Assembly: GCA_018971065.1 (NCBI GenBank)
Contig: JAGWVC010000003.1
Location: 1-64,000 of the forward strand
DNA: 64,000 nucleotides
Direction: 5' to 3'
Origin: Sphingomonadales bacterium
Lineage (GTDB): Bacteria > Pseudomonadota > Alphaproteobacteria > Sphingomonadales > Sphingomonadaceae
Shown here: one piece after another, positions 17,601 to 25,509 of the stretch
Position numbering within the stretch: position 1 is the stretch's first letter
How the letters are laid out: each line of letters begins with the position of its first letter
Program-made: the position numbers and the translations under genes
The notes under the pieces: model-generated
Told to the model about the DNA's origin: nothing
The model's input: the letters and a program-made list of their open reading frames with translations, nothing else
The model's database searches: none

Positions 17601-19592
17601 ACCGGTGTCAGCACCGCCGACATTACCGGCTCGGGCCTCACGGCGGGTGCCAACTACACCGTCACCGCCGTGCAGGCCGCCGGCAACAGCGCCGCGCTCA
17701 CTATCACCCAGCGCCCGCTCAACATCACCTATACCGCCACCGCCGCCGCGCGCGCCTATGGTGATGCCAATCCGTCGCTCACCGGCACGGTCACGGCGGA
17801 CAATCTCGTCAATGGCGACACGCTCGGCGCCACGGCGTTGTGGGCTACCGCTGTCGGCACCACCACCGGCGTCGGCAGCTATGGCGTCACGGGTTCGGGC
17901 GCCGTCGCCTCGGCAAACTACGTCGTGACCTCGGCCCAGTCCCCGGCCAACGCGACCGCGCTGACCATCAACCCGCGCGCGTTGACCGTCACCTACACCG
18001 CCACCGCCGCCAGCCGCGCCTATGGCGATGCCAACCCGTCGCTCACCGGCGAATACGCGTCCATCGGCCTCGTCAACGGCGACACGCTGTCCGGCACCGC
18101 ACTGTGGTCCACCACCGCCACCGCCGCCACCGGCATCGGTCACTATGGCATCACCGGCTCAGGCCTCACGGCTTCGTCCAACTACACGCTCACCACGCAG
18201 CAGGCCGAAGCCAGTGCCAGCGCGCTCACCATCAACCCGCGCGCGCTCGCCGTCACATATACCGCGGATGCCGCCAGCCGGGCCTATGGCGACTCCAACC
18301 CCACCCTGACCGGTACCGCCAGTGCCAGCGGTCTGGTCAACGGCGACACGCTTTCCGGCACCGCGCAGTGGGCCACCACGGCCGACAACACCACCGGCAT
18401 CGGCAATTACGGCATCACCGGCACAGGGCTGACCGCCTCGGCCAACTACACGCTGACCGTTGCCCAAGGCGCCAACAACGACACCGCGCTCACCATCAAT
18501 CCGCGCGCGCTGACCATCACCTACACCGCCAGCCCGTTCACCCGCGTCTATGGCGCGGGCAATGCGGGGATGACGGGCGTGGCGATCCCGACCGGGCTGG
18601 TCAACGACGACACGCTGACGGGAACCGTGCGCTGGACCAGTCCGTGGGGGGCAACCGCTCCGGTCGGCAGCTACAATATCGTCGGTTCGGGCCTCGCGGC
18701 CAACGCGAACTACACGGTCACCAGCGTGCAAGCCGCCGCCAATGCGACCGCGCTTACCATCAACCCGCGTCCGTTGACGGTCACTTACACGGCCACCGCC
18801 GCCACCCGCATCTATGGCGATGCCAATCCGGCCCTTTCGGGCACCGTCACCTGGAACGGCCTCGTCAACGGCGATCAACTTTCCGGCTCGGCATTGTGGG
18901 CCACCACCGCCACCACGGCCACCGGCGTCGGCAATTATGCGGTCACCGGCTCGGGCCTCACCGCGTCAGGCAACTACACGCTGACGGTGGCCCAGGCCGC
19001 GGGCAACGCCGGCGCGCTTGCTATCAACCCGCGTGCGCTGACCATTACCTACACCGCCACCGCCGCCAGCCGCGTCTCGGGCCTCGCCAACCCGGCGTTC
19101 ACCGGCACCACCGCCGCCACCGGCCTGGCCGGCACCGACACGCTGGCCGGCGTCACCAGCGGCACCGCCACCTGGACCAGCGCGGCCGATGCTGCCTCGC
19201 TTCCGGGCAACTATGCCATCAACGGCGCAGGGCTGGCCGGTAACAGCGGCAACTACAGCTTCGCCTTCCAGCAGGCCGCCGCCAACGCCACCGCGCTGAC
19301 CGTGCAGCCGGTCATCGTCAACCTGCCGGTGCAGCCGGTCAGCGGCGGCGTGACGACCGACCCTGGGGTATACCCCTCTGGTCCGATAATAACCCTCGAT
19401 CCGCCGCCAGCGGGCGACCTGATTAACGACGGCTTCATCGCGCCGACCCCCGGGGCGGGCGGCAGACAGAGGCTGTTGGATCTGGGTGACGCGCAACGCC
19501 AGACCGACTCGATCGGCACGATCGTGATCGTTCTGCCGGCCGACAATGGTCCCGTGATCACCTCCTTCAACAACAACGATACGATCTACTAA
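11679..19592 (+). CDS. Filamentous haemagglutinin-type secreted adhesin (TpsA) with GLUG and MBG repeats
   Basis: The protein has 2637 residues. An extended signal peptide ends near residue 42 (ATVHAQA). The two-partner-secretion domain spans about 43-300, with the hallmark VNANGVVIG near 126 in place of NPNGI. GLUG-type repeats (GGLVG or GGIVG, then S..S.A.G) occur at about 550-780 and again at 960-1150. From about 1310 to 2540 there are 14 MBG-type repeats, each opened by a YGDANP-like motif, the last one degraded to VSGLANP. A short Pro-rich tail ends in DTIY. TpsA proteins are exported by the Sec system and then threaded through their TpsB partner to the cell surface, where they act in adhesion or biofilm. 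The tpsB gene follows 16 bases later. The repeats are also similar at DNA level, so copy number may vary between strains. Confidence 0.9.
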   Translation: MISGAHASNLQPSVRRSRHGLNRVLLCATMLAGLAPATVHAQALPTGGTVVAGNAAIATNGPAMTVTQTGNRAIIDWAGFSVGNGASVAFQNGHGATLNRVTGTDISRIDGSLTATGSLYLVNANGVVIGKDGVVNTGGTFVASTLDIANADFIKGGDLAFSGASRAQVVNLGKVGSLGGNVALIGATVINQGAITAANGTAGLIAGGSVLLRDTANDAGGLFSVLYGDAQTSAANGGTIAAASAELRAQQGNVYALAGNTAGVIDATGVRAGQGKVWLVSEGGTTQVAGTITAQGPDGAAGFVETSGKTLQIGDTRVNSHDGNWLIDPEDLAIDAITAFSLQTSLITGDVTVTTNGAGSGGSGDILVNTALGWNSSHTLTLNAWRNIVFNANVDAGSSGKLALQYGMGAVAAGNTATYSLGDGAKIILPAGQNFTTQLGNDGTPVNWTVITDLGTATSHTGTDLQGMQSNLSGNYVLGADIDASATSGWNGGAGFSPIGDNSQFWARFNGAFDGLGHTISNLTVNRPGYNWQGLFGYVGSGTISNVALTNASVTGYYQVGGLVGQADGGSISNAFVSGSVSGQQMVGGIVGYTQGAIDASSSAASASGSASVGGLAGQVFGSTVSNSHASGTVSGGGNLGGLIGYVNSASLSNVFATGSVRGTSFVIGGLVGQNYGGTIAYAYATGSVTGGSDVGGLAGKNSGTIQNAFATGDVNGSTGGGLVAINQGTISDSYATGGVSGSGIRGGLVGWNDSGTISSSLALGQVAGSGNGLIGSNYNGTVTNSYWNTTTSGQSTSAGGSGATGLTTTQLAAALPTSFGATNWANGNNQTTPYLKGFGWAPTSGVAILGTDTSANATYYNVLTSIAQVQAINDVINFNPYGNYILGANIDATATAGWNGGAGFVPINDQYNWGFQGRFNGLGYTIDGLTINRPGQDYVGLFGIAQNSTITGVNLTNAAITGRGNVGGIVGISYGTVSNSSVSGSVFGSYHVGGLVGDNEGTISGSHASATIDFDSNGSRTQIGGLVGYNGHIITTSYATGTVNSSGQEDGQYLGGLVGMNANGTISRSYASGNVLGYAQVGGLVGANYYSGAISDSYATGSATGSQQVGGLVGDNYASSTIDQSYATGHIVADFFLPQYQFGGGLVGRNDNAASVTNSYWNTDTSGQSTSAGGTGLTTTQLMQASNFSNWSIDGVGGQNATWRIYEGSTAPLLKTFLTQATVNVAAQTTATYNGLVPSADFTATLADGSAADRTKILGTANSVCFAGGCTDVGTYTLSFTTNGLYSTQQGYDIVGGHAGSSNLTINPRAISVTADALSRVYGDANPALTFTVGGAGLAGGDTIASVFGGALATSATSISDVNAYAITQGTLALGSSNYTLTTFTDGTLTVTQRPLTVTANAATRLYGDFNPTFTYTVSGGFVGSDTAASILRGSLAAEANARDDVNTYPILRGSLASNSGNYSIVYQGADLTVTPRPVTVTYTADAVSRIYGNDNPTLSGIASAGGYTSTSGFIGGDHPTGTALWTTTADATSHVGSYGITGSGLTVGSNYTLTEVQAAGNATALTVTARPITVTADNVSRSYGDDNTINGGSLFTYSITSQNGLVGSDSFAGSLTSTADQTTGIGNYAVTQGDLALSTDYALTVQPGTLTINPRYLQILYWATGQSRAYGDANPVLTGSVTPDGLVNNDQLSGTAVWTTAANATSNVGNYAITGSGLTASANYDVHVAQNPFRNFTITQRYVNVTADAVSRAYGDANPALTYTVSRASGTGSGLVNGDTLSTGALATTASPGSSVGTYAITQGTLNNRGVVNSNYSIRSFTGANLTINPRALTVTYTAAASSRTYGDNPDGSPALTGSYTTSGLYGTDTVSGTATWSSTATATTGAGGQAITGAGITASANYTVTAVQAAGNATALTINPKALTITYTATAASRIYGDANPAFTGTATSSGLVNGDTLSGTALWATTATVATGVSTADITGSGLTAGANYTVTAVQAAGNSAALTITQRPLNITYTATAAARAYGDANPSLTGTVTADNLVNGDTLGATALWATAVGTTTGVGSYGVTGSGAVASANYVVTSAQSPANATALTINPRALTVTYTATAASRAYGDANPSLTGEYASIGLVNGDTLSGTALWSTTATAATGIGHYGITGSGLTASSNYTLTTQQAEASASALTINPRALAVTYTADAASRAYGDSNPTLTGTASASGLVNGDTLSGTAQWATTADNTTGIGNYGITGTGLTASANYTLTVAQGANNDTALTINPRALTITYTASPFTRVYGAGNAGMTGVAIPTGLVNDDTLTGTVRWTSPWGATAPVGSYNIVGSGLAANANYTVTSVQAAANATALTINPRPLTVTYTATAATRIYGDANPALSGTVTWNGLVNGDQLSGSALWATTATTATGVGNYAVTGSGLTASGNYTLTVAQAAGNAGALAINPRALTITYTATAASRVSGLANPAFTGTTAATGLAGTDTLAGVTSGTATWTSAADAASLPGNYAINGAGLAGNSGNYSFAFQQAAANATALTVQPVIVNLPVQPVSGGVTTDPGVYPSGPIITLDPPPAGDLINDGFIAPTPGAGGRQRLLDLGDAQRQTDSIGTIVIVLPADNGPVITSFNNNDTIY
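15600..19300 (+). repeat. MBG repeat array inside the adhesin gene (14 units)
   Basis: About 3.7 kb consists of 14 tandem coding units of roughly 230-300 bases, each encoding a short linker (NPRALTVTYTA-like), a YG-D-NP motif, a GLVNGD-L-GTA block and an ANYT-like close. Counted motif starts are at about 15645, 15900, 16155, 16430, 16690, 16940, 17215, 17490, 17755, 18020, 18285, 18545, 18810 and 19075. Confidence 0.8.
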
Positions 19593-19608
19593 CATCATGG
19601 AGACCAAC

Positions 19609-21378
19609 ATGCCCCGCAATCGCCGGTCCCGCGCGGCCGCGCGCAGCCTCGCTGGCAACCTCAACGCCTGCACGCTTCTGGGTTGCGCTTCGGTCGTGGC
19701 GATGAGCGTAGCCGCCTCCACCCCGGCCGCCGCCCAGGCGATCGAGCGCAACCCTGCGCCCACCCCGCAGGCTGCCGCCCCGCGTATTCCGCCCGCGCCG
19801 TTGGCTGATCCCGCCGCTGATGCCACCCCGCTGGGCGTCGCGCTCGGCAGCATCGCGGTCGGTGCCGATGCCGCGCTTGCCCCCGCCGCGCCGGGCACGG
19901 TCAGCCTTGCCGCGCCGCGCCCGATGCCCCGGCTGGAAGCCCGCCTGCGCGGCTTCCTCGGCCAGCCGCTGTCGCTCAAGCTCGTCGCGCAGATCAAGGC
20001 GGCGGTGGCGGGCGAATGGCGACAGGCAGGTTTCCCGTTCGTCCGCGTCACCGCGCCCCGGCAGGATTTGTCCGGTGGCCGGCTGGTCTTGCGCATCGAT
20101 GAATACCGGCTGGGCAGCGCCCATGCCGAAGGTGCCGATGCCGACGAAGCGGCGCGCATCGCCCATGCCATCCGCCAGCAACCGGGCGGGTCGATTGCCA
20201 CCGATCCGCTGATCGAGGATCTCGATTGGCTCAACAAATATCCATTCCGCCGGGTTGAGGCGGTCTTCAGCGCCGGCAAGGCCGTCGGCGAAACCGATGC
20301 CACGTGGAAGGTCGGCGAGGGCAAGCGCTGGAGCGTCGGCGCCGGCTATGCCAATACCGGTTCGCCCGATGCCGGCATGAATCGCGCCTTCATCCAGGTG
20401 CTTGCCGGCCTGCCCGGCAGCGATGCCTGGGCCAGCTACCAGCTCACCACATCGGGCCAGCGCTTCACCAATCTTGGCAACCCGCCGTCGGGCAGCCGCC
20501 GCTATATCAGCCACGCCGCGCATCTCGCGGTTCCGCTGGCGCCGCGTACCACGCTTGAAGTCGATTTCGGCGACATTGCCTCGGCCCAGCCGGTCGATGC
20601 TTTCGATGCCCACCAGCACACCCAGGAATGGTCGCTGATCGCGCGCACCGCGCTGTCGAACCTCGCGCCTTCGCTGTCCGGCGAAATCTACGGGGGCTTT
20701 GCGTGGAAGCGGCAGCGCGGCCACACGCTGTTCGGCGGCACCGAAATCGCGCAGACCGCGTACAACGTCGGCACGTTCACGCTGGGCTATGCCTGGCACC
20801 GCTATGACAGTCGCGGCGAAACCGGGCTCGATCTCGCCCTTCACGCCAGCCCCGGCGGTCTCGGCAGCCTTGCCACCGACGCCGCTTACGCTGCGGCTTC
20901 GCGCGGCGGCTTCACCAAGGCCCGCTTCCTCTATGCCACCGGTTCGTTCTATCGGCATACCCGGTTCGGCGATTTCAGCCTGAACAACAGCCTTTCGTGG
21001 CAGTTTTCGGGCGCGCAACTGCCGGGGACGGAACAGACCGGGCTCGGCGGCCACGGGCAGGTTCGCGCCTACACGCTGGATGATGGCGCGTTTGATCGCG
21101 CCGTGGTGCTCCGCAACGAATTGCGCCGCGACATGAAGCCGCTGGGCGCCGGCACACAGGCAGCCTGGGCGCCCTGGCTTTATGTCGATGCGGGTTATGC
21201 CGGCCAGGCTGCTACCGGCAAGGCATCGCATGCCATCGGCGCTGTCGGCGCTGGCATCGATGTCAACATCGCCCGGAACTTCAGCATCACCGCTGACGGC
21301 GGCGTGGCCCTGGCCGATCAGGGCAACACCCGCGCCGGTGACTTGCGCGGCAATGTGCGGGCCACCCTGCGGTTCTGA
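19609..21378 (+). CDS. Two-partner secretion transporter (TpsB, ShlB/FhaC/HecB family)
   Basis: The protein has 589 residues from ATG 19609, preferred over ATG 19597 because GGAGA at 19599-19603 lies at the right distance. The signal peptide ends near AAAQA. A Pro/Ala-rich linker is followed by one clear POTRA domain (about 105-165, with RGFLGQPLSL and GFPFVRVTAP), a second part and a C-terminal beta-barrel that ends in Phe (NVRATLRF), the usual outer-membrane insertion signal. It forms the outer-membrane pore that exports the adhesin encoded directly upstream. A strong hairpin follows the gene. Confidence 0.9.
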   Translation: MPRNRRSRAAARSLAGNLNACTLLGCASVVAMSVAASTPAAAQAIERNPAPTPQAAAPRIPPAPLADPAADATPLGVALGSIAVGADAALAPAAPGTVSLAAPRPMPRLEARLRGFLGQPLSLKLVAQIKAAVAGEWRQAGFPFVRVTAPRQDLSGGRLVLRIDEYRLGSAHAEGADADEAARIAHAIRQQPGGSIATDPLIEDLDWLNKYPFRRVEAVFSAGKAVGETDATWKVGEGKRWSVGAGYANTGSPDAGMNRAFIQVLAGLPGSDAWASYQLTTSGQRFTNLGNPPSGSRRYISHAAHLAVPLAPRTTLEVDFGDIASAQPVDAFDAHQHTQEWSLIARTALSNLAPSLSGEIYGGFAWKRQRGHTLFGGTEIAQTAYNVGTFTLGYAWHRYDSRGETGLDLALHASPGGLGSLATDAAYAAASRGGFTKARFLYATGSFYRHTRFGDFSLNNSLSWQFSGAQLPGTEQTGLGGHGQVRAYTLDDGAFDRAVVLRNELRRDMKPLGAGTQAAWAPWLYVDAGYAGQAATGKASHAIGAVGAGIDVNIARNFSITADGGVALADQGNTRAGDLRGNVRATLRF

Positions 21379-21395
21379 ACTGCCGATCACGCAAT

Positions 21396-21427
21396 GGCCG
21401 GGGGCGAAGCACGCTTCGCCTCCGGCC
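21396..21427 (+). terminator. Terminator-like hairpin after tpsB
   Basis: The arms 21396-21409 and 21414-21427 pair over 14 positions with a single G-U pair and a 4-base loop (CACG). It lies 18 bases after the tpsB stop, with no T-run behind it. Confidence 0.55.
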
Positions 21428-21504
21428 GGGAACCGTCAACCTCGCTTCGGCATTGGGACATGGCGCAGGCGATAGCCGCCTGCCGGCCACCGGAGTGCGA
21501 CGAG

Positions 21505-21963
21505 ATGGATACCCACATGCGCAAGGCATTCTGGCACGCGGCCGAAACCAGCCCCTTCATGATGGTGGGTCTGGCCGACCGCCCCACCCGGCCGATGACC
21601 GCCCTGCTGGACAAGGCCGCGCACCACGCCATCTGGTTCTTCACCAGCCGCGCGGGTGATCTGGCCCCGGGTGGCCCCGCCCAGATCGCTTACGCCTCGC
21701 GCGATCACAAGCTCTTCGCCACGCTGTCCGGCACGCTTTTGCCCGAAACCGACCGCGCGACTTTCGAGAAGCACTGGTCGAACCAGGTCGAATCGTGGTT
21801 TCCCGGTGGCTGGTCCGATCCCGATCTGCTGTTCCTGCGCTATGATATTGCCGCGTCCGAAGTCTGGAGGGTGGACATGACCATTGCCGGCATGTTCCAT
21901 ATGCTCACCGGCCGGCCGGTTGCGCCCGGTGAAGTGGGCAATCACGCCACCGGCCGGGTTTGA
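21505..21963 (+). CDS. Pyridoxamine 5'-phosphate oxidase-like, general stress protein 26 family
   Basis: The protein has 152 residues from ATG 21505, which has GGAG nine bases ahead; the frame is open upstream into the tpsB hairpin, which argues against an earlier start. The fold pattern matches small flavin-binding split-barrel proteins (SPFMMVGL near the start, WFFTSRAGD, FATLSGT, and HWSNQVESWFPGGWSDPDLLFLRYD). Family members bind FMN or FAD and are often stress-induced, but no reaction is established. The gene lies between the adhesin pair and a small secreted protein gene. Confidence 0.82.
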   Translation: MDTHMRKAFWHAAETSPFMMVGLADRPTRPMTALLDKAAHHAIWFFTSRAGDLAPGGPAQIAYASRDHKLFATLSGTLLPETDRATFEKHWSNQVESWFPGGWSDPDLLFLRYDIAASEVWRVDMTIAGMFHMLTGRPVAPGEVGNHATGRV

Positions 21964-21993
21964 GCCTGCCAATCGGCTGGGAAAGGGATGATC

Positions 21994-22251
21994 ATGACCG
22001 GCGCCGCAGTTCTGGCCATCATCCTTGGCGCCGCCACGCTCCCCGCAGCCACGCCCGACCTTGGCAAACGCGCCTGCGCGCAGGAGGCCCGGCGGCTGTG
22101 TCCGCAGGAAATGCAGTCGCTCAGCCGCAAGCGCGTCGAGGCCTGCATGATCACCCGGATCGAGCAGACCTCGACGCAATGCCACGCCGCCATGCTGCGC
22201 ATCCGCGCCCAGCGCCAGGGTGACACGCGCGAAGGCGGCCAGAACCGTTAG
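21994..22251 (+). CDS. Small secreted cysteine-rich repeat protein
   Basis: The protein has 85 residues; ATG 21994 is favoured over ATG 21988 because the AAAGGG ribosome site touches the latter. A signal peptide (LAIILGAATLPAA) is followed by a four-Cys pattern: C-x7-LCP, then R-x3-CM, then a final C. This resembles one unit of the cysteine-rich (GLG1-type) repeat seen in small periplasmic proteins. Its function is unknown. It ends convergently, sharing four bases with the methyltransferase gene on the other strand. Confidence 0.7.
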   Translation: MTGAAVLAIILGAATLPAATPDLGKRACAQEARRLCPQEMQSLSRKRVEACMITRIEQTSTQCHAAMLRIRAQRQGDTREGGQNR

Positions 22252-22775
22252 GGCAGCGTAGCCCGGCCCGCCGGCGTGGCGTCGGCCTGCGGGCCATACA
22301 ACGCGCGCGATTCCTGCCTGATCCGCACAAACGTCATCGCCGCGTTCAGCACGCTGAACACCGCCGCCAGCCGGGTCAGCCCGAACACCAGCGGCAGTAT
22401 CGCGATCTCGCCCGCCACCACGCAATAGTTGGGATGGCGCAGCCAGCGGAACGGCCCGCCGGTCACCAGCGGGGCGCCCGGCAGCACGATGATCCGCGTG
22501 GTCCAGCGCAGTCCCAGCGTTGCCAGCACCCACACCCGCAGCCCCTGCAGCACGACGAACACGCCCAGCAACGGGTAACTCACCGCCCGCCCACCCGCGC
22601 TCAGCCACAGCGCCAGCAGCCAGCTTGCGTGCAGCGCCACCATCACCGGATAATGCCCCCGGCCCACCTCGAACGCGCCCAGCGCCCGTAACCGCCGCGT
22701 GTGCCGCGCGGAAAGCACCAGTTCGCCCAGCCGTTGCAGCGTCACCAGCAGCAGGATGGCATAAGCCGCCGTCAT
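22248..22775 (-). CDS. Isoprenylcysteine carboxyl methyltransferase-like membrane enzyme, partner of type III PKS
   Basis: The protein has 175 residues, mostly hydrophobic, with four to five transmembrane helices and the family motif RWLRHPNY near 120. It is a member of the ICMT-like group. In Bacillus, a type III PKS gene (bpsA) is followed by such a methyltransferase (bpsB) that O-methylates the alkylpyrone product (established for that pair). Here the start overlaps the PKS stop (ATGA, 22772-22775), so the same partnership is likely. Confidence 0.82.
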   Translation of the reverse strand: MTAAYAILLLVTLQRLGELVLSARHTRRLRALGAFEVGRGHYPVMVALHASWLLALWLSAGGRAVSYPLLGVFVVLQGLRVWVLATLGLRWTTRIIVLPGAPLVTGGPFRWLRHPNYCVVAGEIAILPLVFGLTRLAAVFSVLNAAMTFVRIRQESRALYGPQADATPAGRATLP

Positions 22776-23824
22776 GCCGCGCGCCGCAGCGTGACGGTGC
22801 TGGTGGTGAAGCCCGGCCCCAGCGCGGTCAGCACCGCCAGCGGCGGCATTTCCCGCGCGCGCAGGCGGTCCAGCACGAACAGCGCGGTGGGCGCCGACAT
22901 GTTGCCGTGGCAGCGCAGCACCTCGCGCTCATGGTCCAGCGAACCCTGGTTCAGGCCCAGCGCGGTCTCGATCGCATCCACCACTTTCGCGCCGCCGGGG
23001 TGGCAGACGAACCGATCGACATCGCCGGCGCGCAGCCCCTGCGCTGCCAGCATCCCGGCCATCGCGCCGGCCAGATGGCGCCGCGCGAACGCGGGAATAC
23101 CCCGGTTCAGCACCACGCCGAAGCCGGTTTCCTCGATCTGCCAGCCCATGATGTCCAGGGTGTCGGGCCAGGTCTTCTCGCTGCTGCCGGTGATGGCGAT
23201 CGCGCCCTCGTCGCCCACCTTGACGATGCAGGCTGCCGCGCCGTCGCCGAACAATGCCGCCGAGATCAGGTCGGCCTTGTCGTCCAGGCTGGGGCGCAGC
23301 GTCAGGCTGCACAGTTCCACGCTGACCAGCAGCACGATCGATCCCGGCGCTGCCCGTGCCAGCCGCGCGGCCAGCCCCAGCCCGGTCACCCCGCCGGCGC
23401 AGCCCAGCCCGAACACCGGCACGCGCGCCACATCGCCGCGAAACCCCAGCCGCCCCATCGCCCGCGCCTCCAGCCCGGGCGTGGCGATTCCGGTGGACGA
23501 TACGGTGACGATGGTATCGACATCGGCCGCATCCAGCCCCGCCTCGGCCAGCGCCTTGCCCGCCACCGCCACGAACAGGTCCAGCGCCACTTCCAGATAG
23601 GCGGCGGTGCGCGCGCTGAAATCGCGCGGGGCGCGATACCATTCGGGCGGCCGCGCCAGTTGCCGGGTGGCGATGCCGGCATTGGCGAACACCGGCGCCA
23701 TCCGGTCGAACTCGCGCATGACGCCGCCGTGCATCTCCCGCGCGATCGCCAGCGCGGCATCCTGACCGAGGCAATGCGGCGGGTTGGCCGTGGCCAGCGA
23801 GAGCAGTGTTACTGGCGGAGCCAT
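22772..23824 (-). CDS. Type III polyketide synthase (chalcone/stilbene synthase-like)
   Basis: The protein has 350 residues from ATG 23824 with AGGA upstream. The catalytic triad is in place: Cys142 in FGLGCAGG, His275 in VCHPGG and Asn308 in CHGNMSAP. GFGVVLNRGIP and the final GPGFTTS loop are also family features. Such enzymes extend a starter acyl-CoA with malonyl-CoA and cyclise it to alkylpyrones or alkylresorcinols. The product is not predictable here. A membrane methyltransferase follows in the same operon, and an MFS exporter starts divergently 132 bases away. Confidence 0.92.
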   Translation of the reverse strand: MAPPVTLLSLATANPPHCLGQDAALAIAREMHGGVMREFDRMAPVFANAGIATRQLARPPEWYRAPRDFSARTAAYLEVALDLFVAVAGKALAEAGLDAADVDTIVTVSSTGIATPGLEARAMGRLGFRGDVARVPVFGLGCAGGVTGLGLAARLARAAPGSIVLLVSVELCSLTLRPSLDDKADLISAALFGDGAAACIVKVGDEGAIAITGSSEKTWPDTLDIMGWQIEETGFGVVLNRGIPAFARRHLAGAMAGMLAAQGLRAGDVDRFVCHPGGAKVVDAIETALGLNQGSLDHEREVLRCHGNMSAPTALFVLDRLRAREMPPLAVLTALGPGFTTSTVTLRRAA

Positions 23825-23956
23825 GAATGTCCTGTCTGTCCGGTCGGCCGACGATCCGGGGTTCACCGGAAACGATCCCGGGTATAGGGAGTTCCATCGC
23901 CGGGCCAATCGTTTCCGGCGATGGCCCCGGAACAGCCCTTGTCACCGGGGACTTGC

Positions 23957-25501
23957 ATGAACGACACGACCGGCAATGCCGCCGACGGGCGAACCTGGGC
24001 CGGGTTCATCGTCATGTGCCTCGGCATGTTCATGGCGATCCTCGACATCCAGATCGTTGCCACCGCGCTGCCGACGATCCGCGCGGCGCTGGCCATCGCG
24101 CCCGATCGCATGGTCTGGGTGCAGACCGCCTATCTTACCGCCGAGATCGTCGCCATCCCGCTCACCGGGTTCCTCACCGGGCTGCTGGGGATGCGGCGTC
24201 TGTTCGTGCTGGCGGTCGCCGCGTTCACGCTGGCCTCGGTGGGCTGCGCGCAAAGTGGCTCGTTCGCCGCGCTGGTCGGCTGGCGGATCGTGCAGGGCTT
24301 CGCCGGCGGCACGCTGATCCCGGCGGTGTTCGCGGCGGTGTTCCTGCTGTTCCCGCCGCGCGCGCAAGGGCTGGCGACGATGATCGCGGGTGTCGCCGCC
24401 GTGCTGGCCCCCACCGTCGGGCCGATCGCCGGTGGCTGGATCACGCAGACCTGGTCCTGGCACTGGCTGTTCCGCGTCAACATCGCGCCCGGCATCGTCG
24501 CGGCCGTGGCAGCGGCACTGCTGCTGCGCGGCGAAGCCGCCAACCGCCGCTGGCCGCGCCGGCTCGATGCCGTGGCGCTGGCAGCACTGGCGGCGGCGCT
24601 GGTCGCGCTGGAACTGGGGCTGAAGGATGCCCCGGCGCTGGGCTGGGCGTCGCCCCGCGTGCTGGCGTTGCTGGCGCTGGCGGCGGTTGCCGGCGCCGGT
24701 TTCGTGGTCCGCACCTTGCGGTCCGCCGCGCCGCTGGTTGATCTCGCCTGCTTTGCTGATCGCAATTTCGCCATCGGCTGCCTGCTCAGCTTCGTGCTGG
24801 GCGCCGGCCTGTTCGGCTCGACCTACCTGATGCCGTTCTTCCTGGGGCTGGTGCGCGGCCACGGCGCGCTGCGCATCGGCCAGATCATGCTGGTGACCGG
24901 CGTGGCGCAACTGGTTTCGGCGCCGGTCGCGGTCTGGCTGGAACAGCGCGGCAGCGCGCGGCTACTGGCCGGGGTGGGCTTTGCCGTGTTCGCCTGCGGC
25001 CTGCTGCTCAGCACCCGCCAGACCGCGCAGACCGACGCCGCCGGGATGGCGTTGCCGCAGGTGCTGCGCGGCGCGGCGATCATGTTCTGCCTGCTGGCGC
25101 CCACCCGGATCGCGCTGGGCAGCATCGCCGACGCGCGGGTGGCCGATGCCAGCGGCCTGTTCAACCTGATGCGCAACCTCGGCGGCGCGGTGGGCCTTGC
25201 CCTGATCGATACGACGATCTTCGCGCGCAGCGCCACGCACGCCCGCGCGATTGCCGATCGCCTGCAGGCGGGCGATCTCGCCACCGCCGTCGGCATCGGC
25301 ATCCCGCGCGATGCCTTCCTGGAACAGCGCGGCCAGCCGATCGACGACCTGACGCGCGAGATGGTGCGTCCGCTGGTGGAAAAGGCGGCGCTGGTCGATG
25401 CCATCAACGATGCCTGGATGCTGATCGGCGTGCTGACGCTGGCGGCCATCGTGCTGATCGCGCTGGTGCGGCGGGTGCCGCGCGCGCCCGCCGAACGCTG
25501 A
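23957..25501 (+). CDS. MFS transporter, DHA2 (EmrB/QacA) family
   Basis: The protein has 514 residues from ATG 23957 behind a GGGGA site. About 14 transmembrane helices can be read. N-terminal motifs are typical of DHA2 drug:proton antiporters: LDIQIVATALPTI in the first helix, TAYLTAEIVAIPLTGFL in the second and VGPIAGGWIT in the fifth. It lies divergent from the type III PKS pair and 9 bases ahead of a PAP2 gene. It may export the polyketide product; this is inference from position. Confidence 0.9.
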   Translation: MNDTTGNAADGRTWAGFIVMCLGMFMAILDIQIVATALPTIRAALAIAPDRMVWVQTAYLTAEIVAIPLTGFLTGLLGMRRLFVLAVAAFTLASVGCAQSGSFAALVGWRIVQGFAGGTLIPAVFAAVFLLFPPRAQGLATMIAGVAAVLAPTVGPIAGGWITQTWSWHWLFRVNIAPGIVAAVAAALLLRGEAANRRWPRRLDAVALAALAAALVALELGLKDAPALGWASPRVLALLALAAVAGAGFVVRTLRSAAPLVDLACFADRNFAIGCLLSFVLGAGLFGSTYLMPFFLGLVRGHGALRIGQIMLVTGVAQLVSAPVAVWLEQRGSARLLAGVGFAVFACGLLLSTRQTAQTDAAGMALPQVLRGAAIMFCLLAPTRIALGSIADARVADASGLFNLMRNLGGAVGLALIDTTIFARSATHARAIADRLQAGDLATAVGIGIPRDAFLEQRGQPIDDLTREMVRPLVEKAALVDAINDAWMLIGVLTLAAIVLIALVRRVPRAPAER

Positions 25502-25509
25502 AAGCGCAC

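Noticed and set aside
11571..18143. Very long open frames on the strand opposite the adhesin gene (several hundred residues each)
   Set aside because: They are Gly/Ala/Arg/Asp-rich, without family motifs, and mirror the repeats of tpsA. This is an effect of GC-rich codon structure on the opposite strand.
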